From contig OX465599.1 in NCBI GenBank assembly GCA_950022295.1, forward strand, positions 282,493,501 through 282,557,500: a stretch of 64,000 nucleotides of DNA, read 5' to 3'. Both the position numbers and the translations under genes were made by a program. The notes beneath the pieces were generated by a model that saw nothing but the letters and a program-made list of their open reading frames with translations, did no database searches and was not told the origin of the DNA. Below are positions 21,066-32,040 of the stretch, in pieces. The stretch's first letter is position 1. Every line of letters starts with the position of its first letter. The stretch is from Bromus sterilis. Lineage: Eukaryota; Streptophyta; Magnoliopsida; Poales; Poaceae.

Positions 21066-23767
21066 AGGCATAAAAGAAAGCTCTTTCGGGAGGCAGCCCG
21101 CAACGAATTTAGGTTTCTTTTTGCTTTTGTTGTGTATTGATGTTTGTCACTACTGTAGCAACATCCTTGTATCTTTATTTTTCAGCTTTGTTCCAAGTTA
21201 TAGCTTCTTATGATAAGGGAAGCAAAAGTTGTGACATGTTGTCCAGAAAACAGATTCTGTCCCTTCACAGAAAAATTCGAATCAAATCACCAGATCATCT
21301 TTTTGATCTGAATTTTTTTGAAAGCATGCTCTATACAATTACAAAACTTCCATATTTTCTGAGTTTTTTGATTTGAGTTGCAGAAGTTCCTCTAAACAAT
21401 TCTTTACTATCTTCTGTTCTGTTTTTCACAGATTCTGCCACGTTTTGTCTCTCCTAACTTTTGCAAACCTTAAGCTTTCTTTTGCTTTGCAAAAAACTTT
21501 TTTGCACTCTTGAGAAACAGTAGCTCTTCAAGAATATATTTATATCCAGTGGAGAAAAATTATTTATTAAGGGTACTAACCTCTCTAATCAGCTTATGAT
21601 GAGTTATGTATGAAGGGAGTTTTCAAGTGTGCGATGGAAGATGATGGAAGAAGATCCAGGAGTGTCAAGCGATCAAGCTTGGGGATGCCCCCATGCATCC
21701 CCAAAAAATATTCAAGAAGACTCAAGCGTCTAAGCTTGGGGATGTCCCCGTGCATCCCCTTCTCCATCAACAAATCATCAGTTCGTCCTTCGTCTCACTA
21801 TATTTTTATCACTTCATGTGTTATGTGCTATGCTTGGAGCGTCTCGCTCTTAGGTTTTGTTTTTAGTTTTCTTTAGCTTTGCTTGCTGTTCATAACAAGT
21901 TAGATCCCTTCTTACTTTGTGTGGGAGAGAAACACGCTCCGCTTTCAAAATCTAGAACACATCATAGGATTCTTCATGCCTATCTTTTTGTCGTTTTGTG
22001 TTCTTTATCTTTTCATAGCTACTGCCATGTTTAGTTTTAGTCTTAGTTTGTCTTTAGAAAGAGCCTTGGCTTTTGTTTAGTTTGTTGCTGGAACTCTTTT
22101 TAGTTTTCATGTTTATCTTGTTAAAGAGAGTTGGTTGTTGCACTGAGTTGTGTTTTGTCTTGAAAGTAGGTGATTAAGGTTGCTATTTAATTTTAGTAGT
22201 AGCTTGCAATAGTTTTGAGGTATTGTTATGAGTAATGTTTGGACTTTTGGTGTCAAGAGATCTGGCCTATTAGTGATAGGTGTCGTATTTTGGGCAATCC
22301 GTGTTTATTTTCAAAACCTACAAAACTAGTTGAGAACTCTAGCTACTAGATGGATCTCTACTCTTCTGAGGGGTCGAATATTAGAGTACACTCACGTACC
22401 ATGAGTCGAGGATGCGCAAGGATAACCAAACCCCCATACACTCCTCCTCGGGGTACTTGTCTCTTTGTGAACCTCCTCATTAGATTGAGAGTTACCGATA
22501 ATAAGTGCATGAGTTCTTCGGACTAATGTAAGTATTGAGAGTTGACACTTCCACCTTCCCATATTTTGCTAGCCTTTCCCGTGTCGTGCATTACCTTCTT
22601 CTCACTCCAGGAGTTGGTATCCACCTTCGCTGGTACATCCAAACCCTTGTCATGATACGCTCTGTCATCATAAGCCTCCCTTTATCTTTCCTACAAATAG
22701 CCACCATACCTACCTATCAAGGCATTTCCATAGCCTTTCCGAGTTACATTGACATGCAACTTCCACCTCTTCATGACTTGATCTTCATGTCATACATGTT
22801 CCTGCTACACTGGCAGAGGCATACATTGCATACATCATGACAGTTACATCTTTTTTATGATTTTGAGTACCTTGTAAAGTGTGAACGATCTCCTTTACCT
22901 TCTTGTAAAATAGAGTGTTGCCCTTAAGTGAGGAAAAGATCCCGAAGTGGACACATTAAAAGATCCCAAAGAGGACAAATGAGAGTTAAATAGAAAGAGC
23001 CATTGAGGCCACCAAAAAAAATACAAAAAAATAGAAAAAAGAGATAAAGAAATAAAAAGAGAGAAAGGTGCAACACTACTATCCTTTTGAGAGATCCACA
23101 CTAGTACTCCCTTTATATCCTTGTAATCCATAGAGATGATCTTTTTTGCATATAATTTGGAGAGCTTCCTAGCTCGTATGTGCACCCGTTGCATGGCAAT
23201 CCCTACTCCTCACATCATATCTATCATTTGGCATCTCTTGCCTATGATTGTCCTCATTGATGTGAGCCTTTATCATCCTTTTTGTCTTCCTCCTCCACCA
23301 TATTTCTCTCTTTGTCATCCTAAAGTGTCAATTTTCGTGCTTACGCTCATCCATTGCATGAGTGCTCAAAATATCGAAAAGGAGTGGATCAAATTGACTT
23401 GTACCTGGCTAGTGGTCTGGGGACGAGTCAAGATAAGATTCCAAAGAAGACCAAGTGTGAAACTTTAGTAGATTGAGTTCGCAACAAAAATACTTTTTCT
23501 CTCGTATTCCCTATCCCCTTTCTTGCACGCAAACACCATTTGGAGACATTCGAGTCACGGACAGCGAGAGCTCTTGCACCTTTTGTTCTTTTGTTACTTG
23601 TTTCAATGCTAATATATACTCTTGCATGTTATGACTTGAATTGAATCTCTAACCTTGATTGCTTTACTTTTCAAAGTTCTTTTATGGTTGCTAGCATGTC
23701 ACCACAGAAATTATGCTTGTTATCATTTACCTACTCGAGGACGAGAAGGAATTAAGCTTGGGGATGT
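21066..23767 (+). other. Element A non-coding 3' internal region
   Basis: No credible gene is seen; ORFs at 21610-21876 and 22535-22840 have near-identical partners in element B only because the DNA is nearly identical. From about 21509 onward the match to element B (35922 down to 33663) jumps from visibly diverged to roughly 99%. It ends in a purine-rich run, AAGCTTGGGGATGT, at the 3' LTR. Confidence 0.75.
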
Positions 23768-25386
23768 TGATACGTCCAAAACGTATCTATACTTTCTGCT
23801 TGCTCCATGCATGTTTTGTGTGATATTTCTATGATCTAGATACACTTTCATACACTTTTGATCATATTTGGACTAACCTATTAACTCAGTGCACCCGAGT
23901 GCCAGTTCCTGTTTTCTGCTGTTTTTCTATTTCAGTTTTCCCCCATATAAAAAGTGCCAGAAAAATTCGGGAAAATTCAGAAAAAAATATGCGTGACGGA
24001 AGCTTCGAGAAGAGCCCGGGAGGGGCTAGGGGGGCCCAGGGGGGCCCAGGCGGCCACCCGGCGTGGCCCCACCCCTGGCCGCGCCAGGGGGGCTCCTGGG
24101 GGCCCTGACCCACCTCTGGCTGCCCCCTTCGCCTATTTATCCCCCGTCACGGGAAAACTCCAGAGGCAGAACCCTATTCCGCGAACTCGCCTCTGTTCCG
24201 CCGCCGCCGCGCTTCCAAGATCGGGAGCACCAGAAGACCTCTTCCCGGCACCCTGCCGGAGGGAGGATTGACCTCCGGGAGTCTCCTCTCCACCATGGAT
24301 GCTCCCCGGATGTCTTGTGAGTAGTTTTCCTTGGACCATGGGTCCGTGATCAGTAGCTATGTGATGTTATCCTCCCCTCTTTGATCTTCATTGTTTAGAC
24401 CTCGTGAGCTTCCCTACATGATCGAGGCACCTTTGTAATATTTCTGCTGTTGCTATGCTGAGTTTGATGGGATCTGATGGATTATGAGATTATTTTCAGA
24501 TTGTGATAGAGTAATATATTTGGTTCTTATATCTTATATTGTTGTTCCTAAGTAATTCTTGCATGTTATCCGTTGCTGTTTATTGCTTTGGCCAAGTAGT
24601 AGGTAGTGACTCCAAGAGGGAGCGTTGTGCTAGATTGTGGGTTCATGCCCCCCCGATGACATGCTTGAGTGACAGAAACATGAGTCTAGGGGGTGTGCTG
24701 TTGCCACAAGGGGGAACACAACGGTGCTTGTGACCGCGGTCACAAGGATTGTTTACTTTACACAAAGTTCTTTTATTGCAGTTGTCTGTTGCTTTGGGTT
24801 TACACTTTGGGTGGGGCTCGCAACTTAATACCAGCGAGATGTTCTGGATAGATATATCAAGGTGGATGATTAGTAGTAGATGCAGATGGATTTGGGTCTA
24901 CTTATTTTGGCGTACTGCCCGTGCTTTTGAACCTCTTCCTTTCTTTTGTAGCATAGTTAGCATTGCGATGCGTTCATAATCCTGTCAATTGCCCTTATGT
25001 AATTTGTTTACCTCGTATAGCAGTTTTATCGTCTTTTGGGAGAGAGACATCACTAGTGAACATCACGTATCCCGGTCCATATCCTCATTACTGTTTCCAA
25101 GCTATCTTTACTTTTCTGCTTTTACCTGCTATCATTATCCCTTGTGTTTTACCCTTTGTGAACAACAAGACCGGAGAGATTGACAACCTCTCTGAACTTC
25201 GTCGGGAACAAAGTTATCTGTGTCTGTGTGCAGGTCCACGTCAGTCGCGCCGCTGACACCTACTTATCATATCCGGAGTCCTACGGGAGACAAACCTTGG
25301 TATCTTCACCGAGGGAAACTCGCTGCTGTACTGCATCACGCCTTCCACTTAGGGCTCACCAACGAAGGGAGAGAAGCCGCTAAGCA
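21509..25386 (+). repeat. Left arm of a ~3.9 kb inverted repeat (partner 32041-35922)
   Basis: This arm comprises the 3' internal region and 3' LTR of element A. By eye about 30 differences separate it from the reverse complement of 32041-35922, while the sequence just upstream of the arm differs much more. The arms flank a 6654-bp spacer. Confidence 0.8.
23768..25386 (+). repeat. Element A 3' LTR (1619 bp)
   Basis: Runs from TGATACGTCC to CGCTAAGCA. It is clearly closer to element B's 3' LTR (32041-33662, about 20 differences) than to its own 5' LTR (roughly twice as many). The following five bases are GCGAT, not the GTAAC found before the 5' LTR. Confidence 0.92.
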
Positions 25387-25511
25387 GCGATCAACTACAC
25401 CTTTGGAACCCGACTTATCAACAGGCAAGGACTATGCATTACTTATGATCCATTCTATTTCAACCAGCGGTTTGCATGCTAGTCTAGGATAGGTTCGATG
25501 TTTGATCCTAC
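25387..25511 (+). repeat. T1 long-LTR fragment (piece 2)
   Basis: Aligns with 56692-56816 of T2 (for example AGGCAAGGACTAT and TTTCAACCAGCG). It continues, after a solo LTR, at 27224. In T2 the sequence joined upstream of it matches the reverse complement of 40203 onward, showing what it was once joined to. The last five bases, CCTAC, are the target duplication of the solo LTR. Confidence 0.85.
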
Positions 25512-27218
25512 TGTTGGGATACGGGGCAGAAAACACAATTTTTTCATACCTACGGTACCCGAACCCAAGATCTATGCTATGGCGATGTAATGTAACGGAG
25601 GGAATCGGAGTTCATACCTTTGAAGACCGAAAAGAGGGAAACGTTCTTGTGAACATGGTTGGCGTAGACTCTGAACTACGACCTCCCTGTTGTGTAGAAG
25701 ACCACCGGCGATGGAGACTCCCGGTGAACCTCCGGCGATGAAGTAGCACCACAGGTGTAGTGCCTCGAGGATATTACACACGTACAGTGCAACCGATGTT
25801 CCCTCCGGGCTCCGAACCAGGCGAGCAGCGGAAAGAAGACGGATTCGGATCCCGACTCCGGCAGAGCGACGGCCTGCTTATGGTGGAGAACTCCCAACCA
25901 AGTGCAAACCCCAAACAAGGGGGGTCCGCTCGAGGTAGGAGAAAGAGAGAGAGAGAACTCAATGAGATGATGGAAAAAGGGGGGTCTACCCATCCTTATA
26001 TAGGCCAAGGGGGGTTGCCACCCTCCTCCAACTTCCCATGTGGTACTAAACCAAAGGGGAGGGGAGGGGGTGCGCCATATGGAGGGTGGGCCCCTCCCTT
26101 GGCGCCATGGGCCAAGGGGGGAGGCTCCCTCCTTCCCCTAATGGGCCCTAAGGGGCCCATTTGCCTTTTTCCCATTTAATTAATTAATTTAAATATATTT
26201 TAATATTTAATTCAGATAATTAAATACTAAAACATTATTAAATATAATTAAACATTATTTTGAACCTTTCAAAATATCCGGAACAACTTCAGTTCTCTCC
26301 TGGAACTATTCCGGTGCTTTCTCCTATTTCACCGATGATCCCGAATCTGTCCTAGCATCGATTGCCCCTTAAGTGTGACACCCTACGGTCCGGGAAACAA
26401 CAGACATGATCGAGACATTCTCATTGATCAATGACTAATCAATTGGACCTGGTTACAATCCTTGATAGCCCCTGCGCTTCCATCGAATGAACTTTGATCG
26501 CTTTTGGAAACCGTTAACGATACAACGTAATCCCTTTGTGCTTCGGTACTTTGTTTGTCCGATGTTTGATCGTCGGTATCCTACATACCATGTTCACATC
26601 TCGTTCACAACAAACATGTTTACTCGTCCATGATCATTGCATCTCTTGTGACCTAGTCACTTGCTCGCAAGCTATTGATGCAATATCACCGAGTGGGCCC
26701 AGAGTACCTGTCCTGTCACAAGGACTGACAAATCCCGCTCTGATCTATTAACATACTCATCAACCATCTATTTCGGAATACCCAAAGTGCACCGTTATAG
26801 CCAGCATATTTCAGTCAGGCGGTGGGATACAAATCAAAGTATCCTCATAGATGACAATTACGTATGATCATTACGGTCTAAGGACTAAGCCATACGTTAC
26901 AAAGTCATAGCAACGCTGAACTATGTGACTCGATCACATTGCAATACTTTAGGTGGGTGTACGTCCATCACATCATTCCCCTTAACGATATGACCTAATT
27001 GTCAATGGACTTAATTGTCGCCATGATCAGGAAAGCTTGATCAATCAATTGCCCAATGAGATAGTTTACCCGAGTTAAACTACGAACCATGTTTTATACT
27101 ACACCTGTATTAGTATTTCCAAGTAATACAGTTATAGCACAGTATAAAACGTATTATGAACAAAATGGATATGTGACAAATATCTTTATTAATTTGTCTC
27201 TAGGGCACATATCCAACA
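25512..27218 (-). mobile_element. Solo LTR (1707 bp), BARE/WIS/Angela-like Copia family
   Basis: The unit is bounded by TGTTGG and CCAACA and flanked by the perfect duplication CCTAC (25507-25511 and 27219-27223). Read on the minus strand it opens TGTTGGATATGTGCCCTAGA, which resembles the start of BARE-1/WIS/Angela LTRs, and the 1.7 kb length fits. There is no internal domain, so it is a solo LTR left by recombination between the two LTRs of a former element. An AT-rich run lies at about 26175-26260. ORFs in it, such as 25760-26179, are judged fortuitous. Confidence 0.85.
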
Positions 27219-27223
27219 CCTAC

Positions 27224-27530
27224 CACATGTTTACAGTCGCTTTCAAACCGATACAGCCATGTCCCCTCCCAGCAAACCATGTACTGCTATGTTACTATTG
27301 CTCGTTGCTCAGCCCCTGCTTAGTATGCATGCTTAGGATGCTACGATGTTACCCTGTTACTCCTTGGTTTGGGATATCACATTATTATTGTTGATGATGA
27401 TATGATTATTATAATGTTGACTATATTCGACGAAGGATGGAAGGTCTAGGCTATCCCGCCCCGATGCTTTGTTCCATTCGAGTCACCTAGGATCCGAGTT
27501 CCGGGTATTGGTTTTAAGACTAAGCGTGCC
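27224..27530 (+). repeat. T1 long-LTR fragment (piece 3)
   Basis: Continues T1 beyond the solo LTR and aligns with about 56817-57129 of T2, including the run ATTCGACGAAGGATGGAAGG. It stops at GCGTGCC, where the Tat element starts; T2 continues there with TAACCGCG. The last five bases, GTGCC, would be the Tat target duplication. Confidence 0.85.
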
Positions 27531-28154
27531 TGTCGTGGTAATACTAAAGGCATACCCCTAGGCAAGGAAAACCAAGGGGTACCCTTAAGCCCTTGTTTAT
27601 CCAAATACTCCCAAACAAAATAAGACTAGTAAAAAACATGGAGCATCAACAATCTCCGAGTAACAAGTTACTCGGAGATCCGAAGCCGCTTCCAAGTACA
27701 CGGCTACTCGGAAGTCCAGCAAGATCCGAGTAGATCGATACTCGGAAGCAATTGACGAGTCCTCTCTTATTCGGATGACGGGAACGCAACGGTCAGGAAG
27801 CATTCAATACCGCGGGCATTTCTTCTCCTTTATTAGTAGTAATGGGCAGACCGTTTCTGTATTTAAGTACGCATTCAATCTTGTAATTAAGACCCATTTA
27901 AGTCGAGGCATTAAGAGGGTAGGGACACACTCTATATAAGCCCCCCTCCCCTCCGGCGGGGGTACGCGCAACATTCTCCATTCTCAGTATTTCTGAAGAA
28001 AGAACACCCCAGCCAGCCTCGGATAGGACTAAGGTTTTTATCTCTACGGAGAGGCCTAACATGTATAATCCCTTTGCGTCAACCCTCTCTATGTACAGAT
28101 TCATTTAGCTTCTTTCATACCCCTATATCTATTGTCAGGATTATATCCACAACA
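27531..28154 (+). repeat. 5' LTR (624 bp) of the Tat-lineage gypsy element
   Basis: Starts TGTCGTGG and ends CCACAACA, giving inverted ends TGT(C/T)GTGG/CCACAACA. TCTATATAAG at 27931-27940 is a good TATA box. The partner 3' LTR is not in the window. Confidence 0.85.
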
Positions 28155-28155
28155 G

Positions 28156-28174
28156 TTGGCGCCCACCGTGGGGC
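28156..28174 (+). other. Primer-binding site of the Tat element
   Basis: TTGGCGCCCACCGTGGGGC starts one base after the LTR. This primer-site type is common in grass Tat-like gypsy elements. The tRNA was not assigned. Confidence 0.7.
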
Positions 28175-28197
28175 TGAGTTGATCAGCAATCGTAGAG

Positions 28198-30191
28198 ATG
28201 GCATTTTTCTCATCCTCTTCGTCGGTTCATGGCCCTGAGCTCATCGTCAGAGAGGTTTTCCATTTCGGATCGTTGGCTTTCATAGCCGATGATTCGGCCT
28301 GGTTGGTGGATTACCCACTCCTGGCACAATTGCTGCCTCCAAGAGGCAGCGTCCACTTCTGAGCTGACGAGTCGGGGGCCCTGCGCCTCCAATTGTCGGC
28401 CCATCGCCAAGCACCCGCGCCGTTATCTGTCCGCCACAAGAAGCGCTCGGGCCGCCCGCGCGTTCATCATCATGGAAAACTGGTCAAGATTCAGCAGGTG
28501 GCGGTCATTGACTCGGTGGAGTCAGCCCAGAAGGCCCTGGATGAACTGATCGCAAGAGAAGGCTCCACATCATCTCTCTTGCCTCTGTTCGACTCGGTCG
28601 AAGAAGAAGGCATGGCGGCATCTGACCCCGAGTTAGGCGCCGAGCAAGAGGGCAGCAGCGACGCCCCAGTCGCGGTTGCAGAAGTGTGCATGGCCGAGAC
28701 TCCGCCCTCTCAGCCATCTCCAGCTCGGGAGAATCACGCCCGAGATGAAGCTAACAGCCCATCCAGCGCTGGCGCTCGGGAGCCGACTCGGCGTGTATCC
28801 GCTTTCCGAAGGTTAGAGCTCGGAGAGACAAGTCGACAACCCCTCCCCCTTACTCGGGAGGAGCGGGAAGAAGCAGAAGCGGCCGAGCGGCTGCTAAACA
28901 CCCCCATTGACACAAGAACTCCAGAAGGGAGAATCCTGGAGGCAGCCAGATTAACTAATTTGGCTGAGCGAGAGCGCCTGGCCGAGCTAGAAAACACTTT
29001 GGAGCGTCAAGCTCAGGAGGTAGCTCGGCTCAGGCAAAGCAGAACAAGTCGGCAACTGCGGGGCCCAGGCCGAGAGTCTTTCCGCGCTATGGGTACCCCA
29101 GTAGAAAACCTCATAGCGGCAACTCGGATTGCGAATTCTCTGCAGCCCAGTGGATCGGCGGCAGAAGAAATCCAACACGTGGCATTTTTGTTACAAACCG
29201 CAGTCGATCAAAATGCTGCTGTCAGTCAATCACAGCAGCGAATTCACTCTCAAGTCCCCCCCCCCCGCAAGGACGTCACTATCAGTACATACGCCCTATG
29301 GAGAAGCGCGGAGGAGCAAGAACAACTCGCCCCAGCGTAGAGATGAACTCCGGGGGGGGTCGCCGCCAAGAGCAGTATCGACATGAAGATAAAGGGAGGA
29401 CAGAAACCCGCGGGACGGGTCGGCCCACACCGCAGAGAGAGGAGATCACTCGGCACCGAGACGACCGTTATTATGATGTTGAAGACGACGCCCGAAGCCA
29501 TCTTGTACAGAGCCAAGTCGACCGCGCCAGATCACATCGCCAGGATCAGGCTCGGCCCTCAATGGCCACAGGGCCGGTTTGCTTCAGTGAAAGGATTCGG
29601 TCTACCCCTATTCCGCCCCACTTCAGGATAGCTCAAGGGGTGGATAAGTACCGGGGTGATGCTAAACCCCAGACATGGCTGGATGATTATAGAATAGCCA
29701 TGCAAATCACAGGGGGCGGAGACGAGATAGCCAAGATGCACCTACCGTTGATTCTATAAGTCTCAGCTCGGGCATGGCTGAATCAACTTCCCCCGAGTAG
29801 CATCTGGGTTTGGGAAGACCTCGAGAAAGTGTTCATCAAGAATTTTGAAGGGACCTACAAGAGACCCGGAGGCCTAACCAAGCTGCAATTATGTGTCCAG
29901 AGTAACACCGAGTCCACTCGGGACTACATCCAGAGATGGATCACACTCCACAACTCAGTTGAAGGTGTCTCCGAGTTCCAGGCCATTCACTCCTTCAAAC
30001 AAGGGGTCAAGTACAGGGAGTTAAGTCTCAAGCTGGCCAGATCACCTCACATCACCTCACTCGGGAAGCTGATGGAGATAGCGAATAAGTATGCTAACGG
30101 TGAGGAGGAAATCCGGCAGAAGAACCAGCAGCATAGAGGAGGCGGCAACTCGGCACCGAACCCGAAGCAGAAGACCGCAGGCGACAACTAG
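28198..30191 (+). pseudogene. Tat gag, broken by stops and a frameshift
   Basis: An ATG at 28198 (MAFFSSSSSVHGPEL) opens a frame that meets TGA at 28360-28362 and continues in the same frame to 29340. It includes a Glu/Ala/Arg-rich coiled-coil-like segment (about 28860-29040). Near the run of eleven C at 29256-29266 the coding sense moves to another frame. There a capsid-like stretch (KYRGDAKPQTWLDDYRIAM ... LQLCVQSNTESTRDYIQRW) runs to 30191, broken by TAA at 29757-29759. Capsid-type residues identify it as Ty3/gypsy gag. At least three breaks make it non-functional. Confidence 0.82.
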
Positions 30192-30407
30192 CGAAAGGCA
30201 GAAGACGCCCCAACGGACGCAGAGCTGGTGACTGCAGCAAACGCTTCGGGCCTTCATGGCAAGGGCCAGGCACGAAAGGAATGGCAACCGCGGCAGAAAA
30301 AGCCGTCCAATGATGATGAAGTTCTGGATCAACCTTGTCCTCTCCACACCACCCGAGATGCCGAGGGAAAATTGGTTATTCCAAAGCATACAGCTCGGCA
30401 ATGACGA

Positions 30408-32040
30408 TTGATCACGAGAGCGGCCCAGAACGCAAGAATAGGTCCTCAGCAAGATAAGGACACCGGGAAAAATAAAGCGCCCGGCCCAGAACTGGACAGC
30501 GAAGGCTTCCCAAGAGAAGACGGAGTATTGGTCATCTTCGCAGGACGAGAATCGAAGAGGGTAGAAAAGATAAGGTTCAGAGAAGTCAACTCAGCAGCTC
30601 CGTCAGTTCCGAGTTACATGAAGTGGGCCGATGTCCCAATCACTTTCGATCAGTCGGATCACCCTCCTCACATCCCTCACCCGGGAAGGCACGCTCTGAT
30701 TGTGGATCCTTTGGTGGAAACAGGGAATGGGAACTTCAGGATCAGAAATGTCTTGATGGATGGTGGCAGTGGAATTAACATCCTATATGCAAGCACGCTG
30801 AAAAGCATGAACATTCCAATGACCAAGCTCCACAAAAGCTATTTGGAATTTCATGGGATAATCCCGGGGAAAAAGGCGTACTCACTCGGAATGATCTCCC
30901 TGAATGTGGTCTTTGGTACTCTGAGTAACTTCCAGAAAGAAAAGATCACCTTCGAAGTAGTGGACTTCCCGAGTGCATACCATGCCTTACTCGGAAGGCC
31001 GGCCTATGTGAAATTCATGGCCATCTCCTGTTACGTTTATCTGAAGCTAAAGATGCCCGGCCCGCACGGCGTGATCACTGTCTCGGGAGACTACAAGCAA
31101 GCCGAAGAACTGCTGCAGAAGGGGTCCCTGATAGCTGATCAGCAAATGGCTGAGGTCGAGCTGGCCGAGTACAAAAAAGCTACTGACCCATCCGAGTTAC
31201 TGCAGCCAAAGAAGACATCTTCATTCGAGTCATCCAGAGAGACCAAGAGGGTACATATACATCCCACAGATAAAGACAAATACACCAACATTGCCACCGA
31301 TCTGGATCCCTAATAGGAACTCGAGCTCGTCAACTTCCTCCGTGAGAATTGGGACATCTTCGCATGGAAGCCTGCCGATATGCCTGGAGTCCCAAGGGAG
31401 TTGGCCGAGCACAAGTTACACATGGATCCAAAAGCAAGACCGGTGAAAGAGTCCCTCCGACGGGTTTCCTCCGAGAAAAGGAAGGCCATCGGACAGGAGA
31501 TAACTAGACTATTAGCGGCCGGATTCATCAGGGAAATCTTCCACTCCGAGAGGTTAGCAAATCCTGTAATGGTTCCGAAGAAGGACAAATCTTGGAGAAC
31601 TTGTGTTGATTTCCGACATATCAATAAAGTTTCTCCAAAAGACCATTTCCCTCTTCCTCGCATTGACCAGATTGTGGACTCCACATCAGGTTGCGAGAGA
31701 TTATGTTTCCTCGATGCATACTCGGGTTACCATCAAATCCGACTATATGAACGAGATGAGTTTTAAACAACATTCATAACCCCATTCGGATGTTTTTGTT
31801 ATATCACGATGCCATTCGGATTAAGAAACACATGCGCTACATACCAACGCATGATGCAGAATTTCCTGATCTGGCAAATCAGCAGAAATGTGGAGGTCTA
31901 TGTGGATGACATCGTGATCAAGTCGGTTAAAGGAAGTAGTTTACTAGCCGACTTAGCTGAAACTTTTTAGAGCCTTCGAGCTTACAGCCTCAGGCTCAAT
32001 CCTGGAAAATGCGTTTTCGGCGTGCCAGCGGGGAAGTTAC
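30408..32040 (+). pseudogene. Tat pol, 5' half: protease and most of reverse transcriptase
   Basis: The protease has a DGGSGINILY active-site region (about 30757-30790), with Gly where Ser or Thr is usual after the catalytic Asp. RT follows in the same frame: the palm start (LANPVMVPKKDKSWRTCVDF), the FLDAYSGYHQI motif and YVDDIV (about 31897-31915). Stops lie at 31311-31316 (TAA, TAG), 31764-31766 and about 31969. The frame ends mid-domain at GKLL, base 32040, where element B begins. The next residues of the domain are found on the minus strand at 4093. Expression would require a joined, repaired polyprotein, which does not exist here. Confidence 0.88.

Larger units (their letters stand above)
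4094..25386 (+). mobile_element. Element A: Athila-like non-autonomous LTR retrotransposon, split by a Sirevirus
   Basis: Both LTRs begin TGATAC(A/G)TCC and end CGCTAAGCA. A perfect 18-base tRNA-Asp primer site lies 9 bases inside the 5' LTR, and the purine-rich AAGCTTGGGGATGT precedes the 3' LTR. Without the nested Sirevirus the element is about 7.3 kb. It has no RT, RNase H or integrase; its only ORF is an unidentified one at 19904-21065. Length, LTR size and primer tRNA resemble the Sabrina/WHAM group of Athila elements, but the name is tentative. The flanks do not match: GTAAC (4089-4093) on the left and GCGAT (25387-25391) on the right. This mismatch is explained by exchange with element B. 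Confidence 0.85.

Noticed and set aside
24724..24752. Possible regulatory palindrome around TGTGACCGCGGTCACA
   Set aside because: It is a good palindrome present in all LTR copies of A and B, but its function cannot be judged from the sequence; a base change in the element A 5' copy keeps pairing (TGTAACCGCGGTTACA).
25760..26179. 139-codon ORF in the solo LTR
   Set aside because: Inside a BARE/WIS/Angela-like LTR; repetitive Gly/Pro/Arg composition; no known product.
1603..32040. Two separate truncated Tat insertions
   Set aside because: The halves abut at one codon, share the GTTAC duplication and complete each other. One element split by an insertion plus rearrangement is simpler.
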